From: Bradyrhizobium sediminis
Lineage (GTDB): Bacteria; Pseudomonadota; Alphaproteobacteria; Rhizobiales; Xanthobacteraceae
Direction of reading: 5' to 3'
DNA: 64,000 nucleotides
NCBI RefSeq assembly: GCF_018736105.1
Contig: NZ_CP076135.1
Span: 4,090,001-4,154,000, forward strand
Below the pieces are notes generated by a model. The model was not told the origin of the DNA. It saw nothing but the letters and a program-made list of their open reading frames with translations, and ran no database searches. The translations under genes were made by a program, and so were the position numbers. Positions 34,394 to 43,609 of this stretch are shown here, one piece after another (position 1 is the first letter of the stretch; the number at the start of each line of letters is the position of its first letter).

Positions 34394-36828
34394 CAGCCTG
34401 CCGCCCGCTTCTTCTCTTTCACGAGCTGCTCTTCCATCAGCATTTCGGTACCGATGATGCCCTCGCGCGCCAGCTGATCGATCTCGACGTCGGACAGCCC
34501 GAGCATGCCGGCCAGTATTTCTCGGTTGTGCTCGCCGAGCGTCGGCGGAGCCGAGCGAATCTCGAACGGCGCGCCGTTCTCGCGGAACGGCATCGAAGGT
34601 TGCGGATGCCGGCCGATGAAGGCCCGATCGATCTCCTGAATGAATCCGCGCGCATGCAAATGCGGGTCCTTCAGCAGTTCGATCGGCAGCCGCGCCACGC
34701 CCGCTGCGACGCCGGCGGCCTGCAATGCGCCCATCGCATCGTCGGGCGTACGCGTCGAACTCCAGTTTGCGATGGCCGCCTCGATCTCGCCCTCGATGCT
34801 TCGCCGGCCGGCGGCGCTGCCCAGCGTTTCGTCCGCGGCCCAGTCGGCGCGGCCCAGCACCCTGCACAGCTTTGGCCACATCGCATCGCCGGAAACGGCG
34901 ACCACGATCCAGTTGTCGCTGCCGGCGCAGGGGAAACAGCCATGCGGCACAAAGTCCGGGTGACGATTGCCATGTTTCACAGGTGCCTTGCCGTCGATCG
35001 AATGGGCGACGATCCAGGGCGCGGCGAACGGCATCATGCATTCGATCTGCGCGAGATCGATGAATTGGCCCTTGCCGGTCAGCCTTGCGTGGATCAGCGC
35101 CGTGAGTACGGCCGCACAGCCGTTCAATCCGCCGACGGCATCGCCGAACGCGGTGTGGCTCATGACCGGCGGCCCGTTGGCGTCGCCGACGACGCTCGGG
35201 AGCCCCGAGCCCTGCTCCAGCGTCGAGCCATAGGCGCGGCAGTCGCGGTGGATGCTGCCCGCGCCGAACGCCGACATCGACATCATGACGATCCTTGGAT
35301 TGAGCTCGCTGAGCACTTCGTAGCCCAACCCGAGCTTCGGCAGCACTTCGACCGAGTAATTGTCGACGACGAGATCGGCGTCGGCGAGCAAGCGTTTGGC
35401 AAGCTGCAGGCCCTGCGGCCGGGTCAGATCGAGCGTGATGCCGCGCTTGTTGCGGTTCATGATGCAGTAGCGCACCGACTTCTCGTACATCTGTTCGAGC
35501 ACGTAGGCCGGCCGCCGGTCGACGCCGCGCCACCAGTCGGGATACTGAGTTGCCTCGATCTTGATCACGTCGGCGCCGAGATCGGCCAGCGTCCGCGTGC
35601 AAATCGGGCCCGCCCAGCCCATCGAGAAATCGATCACCCGCACGCCCTCCAGCGGCAAGCGCTTTAGATCGCCCGGTTCGATCGCCGGAGCGCGCACGGC
35701 CACGTCGCTTGAACGAGATGTGGCTCGCTGCCCCTCGCCGATCGCCGGAACCGCCCCGCCGCGCCGCGGCGGCGTGCCCGTCAGCCGCTGCATCGAGCCC
35801 GCAGTAAACCCGGTCTCGTCGCCGATGGCGATCGGGACGATCGCTCCACGCGAGTTCTTTTCGGCGTCGCCGATCAGGTCGCCGATATCGGGCACCGGGA
35901 CGATGGGGATCTTTCGCTTCAATCCTTCCGCAAACCACTCCTGCGCGGTGCGCTGTTTCAGCTTCGGAATGAATTTGCTTTCGATTTCTTCCATACGCTG
36001 CAACCGGTCGACGCCCATGAACAGCGTTGCGTCGTCGCGCAGGTCGTATAGTTCGAGCATCTCGCAAAAGGCGCGCCACTGCGCAGGGGTCACCGTGGTG
36101 ACGCCCAGCCAGCCTTGCTTGGTTTCATAGATGCCGACGGGAAAGGTCGGCCAGAAACGGTTGACGCCGATCCGGCGCATGATGTCGCCGCGCGTAAACG
36201 ACTCGAACATGATGTATTCGGTAACGGCGATGCTCGACTCGAAGATGCTGAGCGCGCTGGTGCGGCCGTGTCCATCCTGCATGCGGCCGAGCACGGATGA
36301 CGCCGCGGCGATGAAGCCCCAGAGGCCGGCGAAGATACCGGTCTGGAAATCGGGCGCGTGCGCTGGCGGCCCCTCGACCGGACCGACCAGCTTGACCAGG
36401 CCCGTCAGCGCGCGAATGGTCGAGTCGGTTGCCTCGAACTTCGCATAGGGACCGTCGGGACCGAACCAGCTGACGTCGACATGAATGAGGCCGGGATGGC
36501 GTTGCTTGAGCGCGGCGAGATCGAGTACCGGGCAGTCCGCCGCGTCCACGGCGCGGCCGTCGATCAGGATGTCGCAGTTTTCGATCAGCTCAGTCAGGCG
36601 CGCCGCGCTGCCCGCATCGAGCGCGACGCTCGACTTGTTGAAGTTCAGGAATGCGAACCACGCGCTCTGCCCTTTCGGCGTCAATGGCGCGGTGCGGCGA
36701 AGCGGGTCACCCTGCGGCGGTTCGATCTTGTGAACGGCCGCGCCGAAGTCCGCAAACAGGCGTGCACAGTAGCTCGCCGCCGCCGCACTTCCGATCTCGA
36801 CAATTCGCAGATGCGACAACGCCCCCAT
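34393..36828 (-). CDS. Tandem class III CoA-transferase (two CaiB/BaiF domains in one chain)
   Basis: 811 residues, about twice the family length. Two complete CaiB-type domains are visible: residues 1-about 370 begin LSHLRIVEIGSAAAASYCAR, and residues about 392-811 begin LEGVRVIDFSMGWAGPICTR. Each has the FADFGAAVHKIE / LADLGADVIKIE pair that marks family III. The active-site strand reads GRTSALSIFESS in the first and GQFIDLAQIECM in the second, so they differ and one half may be catalytically altered. In other family III enzymes two such domains come from two interlocked subunits. ATG at 36828 has GAGGA 7 nt upstream. It is the first gene of the importer operon and probably makes the CoA ester of the imported acid. 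Confidence 0.88.
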   Translation of the reverse strand: MGALSHLRIVEIGSAAAASYCARLFADFGAAVHKIEPPQGDPLRRTAPLTPKGQSAWFAFLNFNKSSVALDAGSAARLTELIENCDILIDGRAVDAADCPVLDLAALKQRHPGLIHVDVSWFGPDGPYAKFEATDSTIRALTGLVKLVGPVEGPPAHAPDFQTGIFAGLWGFIAAASSVLGRMQDGHGRTSALSIFESSIAVTEYIMFESFTRGDIMRRIGVNRFWPTFPVGIYETKQGWLGVTTVTPAQWRAFCEMLELYDLRDDATLFMGVDRLQRMEEIESKFIPKLKQRTAQEWFAEGLKRKIPIVPVPDIGDLIGDAEKNSRGAIVPIAIGDETGFTAGSMQRLTGTPPRRGGAVPAIGEGQRATSRSSDVAVRAPAIEPGDLKRLPLEGVRVIDFSMGWAGPICTRTLADLGADVIKIEATQYPDWWRGVDRRPAYVLEQMYEKSVRYCIMNRNKRGITLDLTRPQGLQLAKRLLADADLVVDNYSVEVLPKLGLGYEVLSELNPRIVMMSMSAFGAGSIHRDCRAYGSTLEQGSGLPSVVGDANGPPVMSHTAFGDAVGGLNGCAAVLTALIHARLTGKGQFIDLAQIECMMPFAAPWIVAHSIDGKAPVKHGNRHPDFVPHGCFPCAGSDNWIVVAVSGDAMWPKLCRVLGRADWAADETLGSAAGRRSIEGEIEAAIANWSSTRTPDDAMGALQAAGVAAGVARLPIELLKDPHLHARGFIQEIDRAFIGRHPQPSMPFRENGAPFEIRSAPPTLGEHNREILAGMLGLSDVEIDQLAREGIIGTEMLMEEQLVKEKKRAAG

Positions 36829-36921
36829 CACGCTTCCTCGTTGCCAAATGACCAGCGCGCATGGCGTCCAGTTCGGCTGCTCGTTGCCGAACATGAAACC
36901 TCGGTTGGTTTCCGATGCAAG

Positions 36922-36948
36922 CGGAATTTTGTTCCGTGTTACGGAATT
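36922..36948. promoter_or_regulatory. CGGAATT repeats, candidate operator between divergent genes
   Basis: CGGAATTTTGTTCCG at 36922-36936 is an inverted repeat (CGGAA/TTCCG), and a third CGGAATT follows at 36942-36948. The direct copies are 20 bp apart. The site lies in the 304-bp gap between the CoA-transferase operon and the CMD-family gene. No other hairpin or small gene is seen in that gap. The binding regulator is not identified. Confidence 0.45.
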
Positions 36949-37132
36949 GGCTGACATGCACCGTTGCTGCGCAGGCGCGCGCTGGAAACCGGCGAACCGG
37001 CATTCCACAGCGTGCGAAGAGCAGGCGTCGCCCAACCCGTTCTCGAATCCCGATTGTGCAACGACAGGAAGCAGAGCAAATTCCTCTTCTCACCCTCGGG
37101 CCGATGTCGGCCATGCAACCGGGAATAACAAG

Positions 37133-37687
37133 ATGGCTCGCCTGCCCTATCTCGAGGCCGACCAGATCGCGCCCGAGTATCGCGACATGCTCAAGCGCAA
37201 CACCAATCTGCACAAACTGCTGGTCAATTCGCCCGACATGGCGCGCGCCTTCAACGGAGTCGGCAGCTATATCCGCTTCAACAGCAAACTCGACCCGCGG
37301 TTGCGCGAACTCGCGATCCTTCAAGTCGGCTGGATGGAGAAATCGGAATACGAGTTCACCCATCACGTGAAGATCGGCAAGGAGTTCGGCGTTTCCGATC
37401 AGGATATCGCCGGCCTGATGGCCGAGACCGAGGGTCAATCCTCAACCCTCGAACCGCTCGCCAGGGCGATCCTGAAAGGCGCCCGCGAGATGGTGCGCGA
37501 ACTCGCGATGTCCGAAGCCACCTTCGCCGAAATCAAGAAAGAGCTCAGCGACGAGCAAATGACCGACCTGGTGCTCACCATCGCCTTCTACTGCGCCGTG
37601 GTCCGCGTGCTCGCCACCATGAAGATCGACAATGAACCCACCTACAAAGAGGTACTGCAACAGTACCCGATTCCGGGAGTGAACTGA
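37133..37687 (+). CDS. Carboxymuconolactone decarboxylase-family protein
   Basis: 184 residues of the CMD/AhpD fold. RLRELAILQVGWMEKSEYEF, followed by THHVKIGKEFGVSD, is the family core, with the conserved glutamate and histidine pair; the CxxC of AhpD peroxidase-type members is absent, so a lyase or other non-redox role fits better. ATG at 37133 has GGGA upstream, and the open frame before it has no conserved content. It precedes an SDR by 1 nt, so they form an operon divergent from the transporter set. The substrate is unknown, perhaps the same compound handled by that operon. Confidence 0.85.
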   Translation: MARLPYLEADQIAPEYRDMLKRNTNLHKLLVNSPDMARAFNGVGSYIRFNSKLDPRLRELAILQVGWMEKSEYEFTHHVKIGKEFGVSDQDIAGLMAETEGQSSTLEPLARAILKGAREMVRELAMSEATFAEIKKELSDEQMTDLVLTIAFYCAVVRVLATMKIDNEPTYKEVLQQYPIPGVN

Positions 37688-37688
37688 C

Positions 37689-38489
37689 ATGCGCCTGAAA
37701 GATCGCATCGCCATCGTCGTCGGTGCCGGCCAGAGCCCCGGCGAAGGCATCGGCAACGGCCGCGCCACCGCCCTCACCTTCGCGCGCGAAGGCGCTCGCG
37801 TGCTGTGCGTGGATCACCATCTCAATTCGGCGCAGGAGACGGTCGACATGATCGGCGCCAAAGGAGGCACGGCGGCAGCCTTCAAGGCCGACGTCACCAG
37901 GACTGCCGAGCTCAAGGCAATGGTATCGGATGCGGTGGCCCGCTGGGGCCGTGTCGATATCCTGCACAACAATGTGGGAGTCAGCATCGCCGGCGGCGAT
38001 GCCGAGCTGCTCGATATCACCGAGGAGGCGCTCGACCGCTGCGTGGCCATCAACCTCAAGAGCTGCATCTTCGCGGCCAAGCACGTCATCCCGATCATGC
38101 GCCAGCAGATGAGCGGCGCGATCATCAATATTTCCTCGATGGCCGCCATCACCACCTATCCCTATGTCGCGTACAAGGCGACCAAATCGGCGATGATCTC
38201 CTTCACCGAGCAGCTCGCCTACCAGAATGCGCAGTATGGCATCCGCGCCAACGTCATCCTGCCCGGCTTGATGAACACGCCGATGGCGGTCGATACCCGC
38301 GCCCGCGAATTCAAGAAAAGCCGCGCCGAGGTCGAGGCCGAGCGCGATGCAAAAGTACCGTTGCGCAGCAAGATGGGCACCGGCTGGGACGTCGCCAACG
38401 CGGCCCTGTTCCTGGCCTCGGATGAGGCCGGCTTCATCACCGGCGTGACGCTGCCGGTGGACGGTGGCGCGAGCGTGCGGCGGGGTTAG
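37689..38489 (+). CDS. Short-chain dehydrogenase/reductase (classical)
   Basis: 266 residues. The cofactor motif is VGAGQSPGEGIGNGRATA, an SDR glycine motif with an insertion typical of a subset of rhizobial enzymes. NNVG lies at strand 4, ISSMAAITTYPYVAYKATKS gives the catalytic Ser-Tyr-Lys with YxxxK intact, and LPVDGGASVRRG is the C-terminal signature. A histidine-rich CVDHHL follows strand 2, where aspartate suggests NAD(H). Overlapping ribosome site GAGTG at the stop of the CMD gene. It would oxidise or reduce a hydroxyl/keto group of the imported compound. Confidence 0.9.
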   Translation: MRLKDRIAIVVGAGQSPGEGIGNGRATALTFAREGARVLCVDHHLNSAQETVDMIGAKGGTAAAFKADVTRTAELKAMVSDAVARWGRVDILHNNVGVSIAGGDAELLDITEEALDRCVAINLKSCIFAAKHVIPIMRQQMSGAIINISSMAAITTYPYVAYKATKSAMISFTEQLAYQNAQYGIRANVILPGLMNTPMAVDTRAREFKKSRAEVEAERDAKVPLRSKMGTGWDVANAALFLASDEAGFITGVTLPVDGGASVRRG

Positions 38490-38625
38490 GTTTGTGCATA
38501 GCCCCGTTGGCGCAATGGCCGTTGCACGACGCCCGAAGCGCTGGTTACCTTCTCCCGACATCAACCGGGCATAGGCTTCGCTTCAAGAAAGCCGGATCTC
38601 GCCGCCTGCAGGGAGCAAACGACAC

Positions 38626-40266
38626 ATGGCCGCTTCGCGTGAAGCCAGCGCCTCAACCGGCGTGACGCCGGCGCTCGACTTCGATGCCATCGTCATCGGA
38701 GCCGGCATGTCGGGCATGTACCAGCTCCATCGATTGCGTGAACTCGGGATGCGGGTGCGCGTGTTCGAGGCCGGCACCGGCGTCGGCGGCACTTGGTACT
38801 GGAACCGCTATCCGGGGGCGCGCTTCGATTCCGAAAGCTACTCCTACGGCTATTCCTTTTCGCCGGAACTGCTGGAGGAGTGGGACTGGTCCGAGCATTT
38901 CGCCGGCCAGCCGGAAACGCTGCGCTACCTCAATCACGTCGCCGACAAGTTTGACCTGCGCCGCGATATCCAGTTCCGCAGCCGGGTCGCGGCTGCAACC
39001 TGGTCGGAGGGCACGCGCAGCTGGAGTGTGACGCTGCAGGACAGCAGCCGCTTCCGCACCCGCTTCCTGATCACCGCGATCGGCCCGCTCTCCTCCCCCA
39101 CTTTGCCGCGGATTGAAGGGGTGAACGTTTTTCAGGGACAGTCTTTTCATACTGCCCGATGGCCGCATGAGCCGGTCGACTTCACCGGCAAACGCGTGGC
39201 GGTGATCGGGACCGGCGCCACCGGCGTACAGACCATCCAGACCATCGCCGGGAGCGTCGGCCATCTCACCGTGTTCCAGCGTACGCCGAACTGGTGCGCG
39301 CCGTTGCACAACGGCAAGATCGATGCCGAGACGCAGAAGAAGATCAGGGCTAGCTACCCCGAAATATTCAGGCGCTGTCAGGAGACCTTTGCCTGCTTCC
39401 TGCACAACCCCGACCCCCGCGGAGCGTTCGAGGTCTCCGACGAGGAGCGCGAAGCCTTCTTCGAGAAACTCTATAGCGAGCGCGGCTTCGGCATCTGGCA
39501 GGGCAATTTCCGCGATATCCTGATCGACCGCAAGGCGAACGCGACGATCAGCGATTTCGTGGCACGCAAGATCCGCCAGCGGGTGAAGGACCCGAAGGTC
39601 GCGGAAAAGCTGATCCCCAGGAATCACGGCTTCGGCACCAGACGGCTGCCGCTGGAGACCTTCTATTACGAGGCCTACAACCGGGACAATGTCGAATTGG
39701 TCGACATCACGGAAACTCCGATCGAGCGCATTACGCCCAAGGGAATCAAGACCAGCGACAAGGAATACGACTTCGACATCATCATCTACGCGACCGGCTT
39801 CGACGCCATCACCGGCAGTTTCGACAAGATCGACTTGCGCGGCACAGACGGCGTGCGGCTGAAGGACAAATGGAAGAGCGGCCCGCAGACCTTTCTCGGC
39901 GTCATGGTCGATGGCTTCCCCAACATGATGATGCTGATGGGACCGCACACCGCGCTCGGCAACATTCCGCGCAGCATCGAATACAATGTCGACTGGGTGA
40001 CCGGCCTGATCGGTTATGCCCGGCAATCCGGCCTGACGCGCGTCGAGGCTACGCCAGCGGGCGTCGCGACATGGACCGATCACGTCAAGGCGCTCGGGGT
40101 GGGGCTGCTCTCCAACGAAGTCAACTCCTGGATGACCGGGATCAACAGCAATGTCGAAGGCAAGCAGACGCGCATCGTCGCGCGCTATAGCGGCAGCGCT
40201 CCCGCCTACCGGGCCAGATGCGACGAGGTGGCGGCTAAAGGGTATGACGAACTGGTACTTGCCTAG
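38626..40266 (+). CDS. Type I Baeyer-Villiger monooxygenase
   Basis: 546 residues with two Rossmann motifs: GAGMSGMYQLHRL near the N-terminus for FAD and GTGATGVQTIQTI in the middle for NADPH. Between them is the diagnostic fingerprint FQGQSFHTARWP (about residues 168-179), matching FxGxxxHxxxW(P/D). The early WYWNRYPGARFDSESYSY motif is conserved in cyclohexanone and steroid monooxygenases. It inserts oxygen next to a ketone to form an ester or lactone. It converges with the enoyl-CoA hydratase gene: the two stop codons share CTAG at 40263-40266. A role in opening a cyclic ketone is likely; substrate unknown. Confidence 0.92.
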   Translation: MAASREASASTGVTPALDFDAIVIGAGMSGMYQLHRLRELGMRVRVFEAGTGVGGTWYWNRYPGARFDSESYSYGYSFSPELLEEWDWSEHFAGQPETLRYLNHVADKFDLRRDIQFRSRVAAATWSEGTRSWSVTLQDSSRFRTRFLITAIGPLSSPTLPRIEGVNVFQGQSFHTARWPHEPVDFTGKRVAVIGTGATGVQTIQTIAGSVGHLTVFQRTPNWCAPLHNGKIDAETQKKIRASYPEIFRRCQETFACFLHNPDPRGAFEVSDEEREAFFEKLYSERGFGIWQGNFRDILIDRKANATISDFVARKIRQRVKDPKVAEKLIPRNHGFGTRRLPLETFYYEAYNRDNVELVDITETPIERITPKGIKTSDKEYDFDIIIYATGFDAITGSFDKIDLRGTDGVRLKDKWKSGPQTFLGVMVDGFPNMMMLMGPHTALGNIPRSIEYNVDWVTGLIGYARQSGLTRVEATPAGVATWTDHVKALGVGLLSNEVNSWMTGINSNVEGKQTRIVARYSGSAPAYRARCDEVAAKGYDELVLA

Positions 40267-41042
40267 GCCGGACCGCGGCGTCGAAATTGCGGCTTCCGCT
40301 TGCCGAGAAAGGCCGCGACGCCTTCGTCGAATTCCTCGCTGCCGAAGGCGATGGCCTGGGTCATCGCCTCCTCGTTGAGAAAGTCCGGGATCGAGTTGTA
40401 GGCCTGGTTGAGCAGGGATTTCGTCAGGCCGAGCGAGGTTGCTGGTCCGGCGGCCAGCGACTGCGCCAGCGCGAGCGCTTCCGGAATCAAGGACGCCGCG
40501 GGAACGACGCGCGTCGCCATTCCCCATGTCAGCGCCTCCTCGGCGGTGACCCGCCGGTTGGTCATCAGAAGGTCCTTGGCACGCAGCATTCCGACGGCGC
40601 GGGGCAGCGTCAGCGCCAGGCCCAAATCGGGAGCGGCGCCAAGTCCGGGGAATCCGGCCTGGAAATAGGCGTTGTCGGCCGCCACCACGAAATCGCACAT
40701 CATGGCGAGGGAAAAGCCCGCCCCCGCAGCGGCGCCGTTGACAGCCGCAATCACCGGCTTTTCGCCGGCAAGCAGCAATTTGACCCAGGCGTGGCTTTGA
40801 TGCAGCCGCCTGCGCACCGATGGTGCGCTGCGATCCGCCATGTTGGTGATGTCACCGCCGGCGCAGAACGCCTTTTCCGTCCCGGTGATGACGATGCATC
40901 GGACGGCGCCGTCGGACAACAATCGCGGGACCTCGGTCTCAAGGCCGCGCTTGATCGCCGCGCTGAGCGCATTCATCGCTTGCGGCTGATTGAGCCGCAG
41001 TACGGCAATGTCATCCCTGATCTCGACGATAACGGCGTCCAC
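40263..41042 (-). CDS. Enoyl-CoA hydratase/isomerase family protein
   Basis: 259 residues of the crotonase fold, the normal length. The first oxyanion loop is AFCAGGDITNMADRS, and the second is VNGAAAGAGFSLAMMCDFVV, with the glycine pair that holds the thioester carbonyl. FPGLGAAPDLGLALTLPRAV covers the catalytic position; the usual glutamate of hydratases is replaced by alanine or proline there, so isomerase or other crotonase chemistry is possible. GTG at 41042 has GGGAG 6 nt upstream. It is divergent from an acyl-CoA ligase gene (136 bp). Confidence 0.88.
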   Translation of the reverse strand: MDAVIVEIRDDIAVLRLNQPQAMNALSAAIKRGLETEVPRLLSDGAVRCIVITGTEKAFCAGGDITNMADRSAPSVRRRLHQSHAWVKLLLAGEKPVIAAVNGAAAGAGFSLAMMCDFVVAADNAYFQAGFPGLGAAPDLGLALTLPRAVGMLRAKDLLMTNRRVTAEEALTWGMATRVVPAASLIPEALALAQSLAAGPATSLGLTKSLLNQAYNSIPDFLNEEAMTQAIAFGSEEFDEGVAAFLGKRKPQFRRRGPA

Positions 41043-41178
41043 ATTGAGCTCCCGACTTGTCCGTACATCCCGCGGCTTGCCGCGAGGATATCGTCGTGCC
41101 CAGCGAATTGAAATCGAATTTCTCGCTGGCGGGACGATCTGCTTCGACGTAGATGTGCAATTAAAAAGGAAAGTCTCG

Positions 41179-42744
41179 ATGACCTTGACGATGGGATTGC
41201 GACGGTCGCTTGCACTCGACGGCGGAGCGGAGGCGCTTGTCAGCGAGGAAACGCGGCTGAGCCGCCACCAATTCGTCGATCGCGTGGCCCGGCTTGCCGC
41301 GGCACTGCGGGACCTTGGCATGCGGGACGGCGACCGGGTGGCCATGCTGGCGGCCAACGGCCACCGCTATGTCGAATTCTATTTCGGCGTTCTGTGGGGC
41401 GGTGGAGTGATCGTCCCGATCAACTCGCGCTTTGCGCTCGCCGAAATGATCGAGCAGGCACGCGATGCCGAACCCGTCGTGCTGATCGTCGACGACACCT
41501 TTGCTGCAATGGGCGAGGAGCTGGCGAAAAATGTAACGTCGATTGCAGCGCTGGTGATGGCCGGAAATGCCGTCGCCATCAACCGGGCCGTCAAGTCCAT
41601 TGGCTATGAGGATGCTCTCAGCGGCGCAAAGCCGATCGCGGATGCGATGCGCAAGGAGAGCGATCTCGCATGTCTGTTCTACACCGGCGGCACCACCGGC
41701 CGCTCGAAGGGGGTGATGCTGAGCCACAGCAATCTGTGGGCCAACGCGATGGCGACGATCGCGCATCTCGGCCTCGACGAAAACCTGGTGCATCTTCATT
41801 CCGGTCCGCTGTTCCACCTCGGCGCCGGCGCGCGCGTCTACACCACGGCCGTGGCCGGCGGCAAGCACGTTGTGGTCTCGCGCTTCACCCCGCAACAGGC
41901 GCTCGCCACCATCGCCCGGGAGAAGGTCACGGTCGCCACCTTCGTTCCGACCATGCTGGCGATGCTGCTGGAGCTGCCGGATCTCGAGAGCTATGACCTG
42001 TCCAGCCTGCGGCTGATCACCTACGGCGCCTCGCCGATGCCCGAGCCGGTGCTGCAGGAATGCCTGCGGCGCCTGCCCCAGGTCCGTTTCGCCCAGTCCT
42101 ACGGGATGACCGAATTGTCGCCGGTTGCAACCATGCTCGGTGCCGAGCATCACATGCCGGGCGCACCGCCCGGCCGATTGCGCTCCGCCGGACGGCCGGT
42201 CTACTCCGCCGAGGTCCGCGTCGCCGATACCGAGGATCACGAATTGCCGCGCGGCGAAGTCGGCGAAATCATCGTGCGGGGACCGATCGTGATGATGGGC
42301 TATTGGCGCAAGCCTGAACTCACCGCCGAAACGCTGCGCAACGGCTGGATGCACACCGGCGATTCCGGCTATTTCGATGATGACGGCTTCCTGTTCATCG
42401 CCGATCGCATCAAGGACATGATCATCAGCGGCGGTGAGAACGTCTATTCGATCGAGGTCGAAAACGCGATCGCCTCGCATCCGGACGTCGCCGAATGCGC
42501 GGTCATCGGCATTCCCGATCCGCGCTGGGGTGAAGCCGTGCATGCCATCGTGGTTGCGCGCGCCGGCACCGGCCTCACCGCCGAGGAGATCCAGCGGCAT
42601 TGCCGAACCTCGATCGCCGGCTACAAATGTCCGCGCAGCGTCGATCTGCGCAGCGAGCCGTTGCCGCAGTCGAGCGTCAACAAGATCGACAAGGCAGCGT
42701 TGCGCGCACCGTTCTGGAGCGGCCGGACCCGCCAGGTCAACTGA
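41179..42744 (+). CDS. Acyl-CoA ligase (AMP-forming)
   Basis: 521 residues of the ANL superfamily. The P-loop is LFYTGGTTGRSKGVMLSH, A5 is QSYGMTELSP, A7 is GWMHTGDSGYFDDDGF, A8 is DRIKDMIISGGENVYSIEVE, and the catalytic lysine A10 is SSVNKIDKAAL. It would form an acyl-CoA through an acyl-AMP in the cytoplasm. ATG at 41179 has AAGGA upstream. The neighbours (crotonase, DLH-like hydrolase) suggest activation of a carboxylic acid in a catabolic route, and medium/long-chain or aromatic acid specificity cannot be decided. Confidence 0.92.
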   Translation: MTLTMGLRRSLALDGGAEALVSEETRLSRHQFVDRVARLAAALRDLGMRDGDRVAMLAANGHRYVEFYFGVLWGGGVIVPINSRFALAEMIEQARDAEPVVLIVDDTFAAMGEELAKNVTSIAALVMAGNAVAINRAVKSIGYEDALSGAKPIADAMRKESDLACLFYTGGTTGRSKGVMLSHSNLWANAMATIAHLGLDENLVHLHSGPLFHLGAGARVYTTAVAGGKHVVVSRFTPQQALATIAREKVTVATFVPTMLAMLLELPDLESYDLSSLRLITYGASPMPEPVLQECLRRLPQVRFAQSYGMTELSPVATMLGAEHHMPGAPPGRLRSAGRPVYSAEVRVADTEDHELPRGEVGEIIVRGPIVMMGYWRKPELTAETLRNGWMHTGDSGYFDDDGFLFIADRIKDMIISGGENVYSIEVENAIASHPDVAECAVIGIPDPRWGEAVHAIVVARAGTGLTAEEIQRHCRTSIAGYKCPRSVDLRSEPLPQSSVNKIDKAALRAPFWSGRTRQVN

Positions 42745-42753
42745 AGGCCTCGC

Positions 42754-43581
42754 TCACCGGCCTTCCGGAGCCAGCCTTTGCGTGAAGAACGCCAGGATCT
42801 CGTCGCGCGCCGCGATCGTCGGCTGGCCCGCCTCGTCGATCAAATGAGCGGTCACGACGCTATGAGGGGTCGTGACATGGCGTTCGAAAAACGGCGGCAG
42901 ATCGCGGTTCGCCGCGCTATCGGGAAGCACGCGCCCGATGAAGCGGTCGCCGAGCGCCTCGGCATAGGCCGCGAAGCGCTGGGCCATGCAGAACTTGTCG
43001 CCCTCGAAGCGATAGGCCAGCACGGTCAGATCGTCCTGCTCCAGCCGCTGGCGGATCGCCTTGACTTCCTCAGGCGCGATTTCGATCCCCGCGGGATTGT
43101 TCAGCGGCAGTGACGGCTGAGAGAGCACCGGCGCCAGCATCGACGGCTCGAGCATCATCGTCAGTGCGAAATTTCCGGTGAAGCACATTCCGATGGCGCC
43201 GACGCCGGGACCGCCGCATTCTTCATGCGCAAATCTCGCCAGCGACCGCAGCCACTTCGTCACCGGGCTGGACTCGTTGGCGGCGAAGGCACGGAACTCG
43301 GCGCTGACACAGGCGCGCTGAAAGACGGCCGCGCCCTCCTCCGCGCCGGGCACGGCACCGTCGCGGCCGAACAGCGACGGCATGTAGACGGTGAACCCGG
43401 CGTCGCGAACCCAGCGCGCGAAGCGCGCCACGTGCGGGCTGATGCCCGGCATTTCCGTCATGACGATGACCGCCGGCCCGTTGCCGGCCACATGCACCGC
43501 CTTGGCGACGCCGTCGAGCGTGATCTCGCGGCGCGTGAAATCCTCCAGCGGATCGTCCTGCTTCATCGACCGTTTCGGCAT
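42754..43581 (-). CDS. Dienelactone hydrolase-family protein
   Basis: 275 residues with the DLH alpha/beta fold. The nucleophile is Cys133 in GAIGMCFTGNFAL, as in carboxymethylenebutenolidase. AVIVMTEMPGISPHVARFAR matches the first DLH segment with the conserved glutamate. A histidine near the C-terminus is not obvious: HSVVTAHLIDEAG carries candidates. ATG at 43581 with AGGA 7 nt upstream. It follows the tautomerase by 28 nt on the same strand, both divergent from the GlxA-type regulator. It could hydrolyse a lactone formed by ring cleavage or Baeyer-Villiger chemistry. Confidence 0.85.
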   Translation of the reverse strand: MPKRSMKQDDPLEDFTRREITLDGVAKAVHVAGNGPAVIVMTEMPGISPHVARFARWVRDAGFTVYMPSLFGRDGAVPGAEEGAAVFQRACVSAEFRAFAANESSPVTKWLRSLARFAHEECGGPGVGAIGMCFTGNFALTMMLEPSMLAPVLSQPSLPLNNPAGIEIAPEEVKAIRQRLEQDDLTVLAYRFEGDKFCMAQRFAAYAEALGDRFIGRVLPDSAANRDLPPFFERHVTTPHSVVTAHLIDEAGQPTIAARDEILAFFTQRLAPEGR

Positions 43582-43609
43582 CGGTGGTTCCTGCAATATC
43601 GGGCGACGC

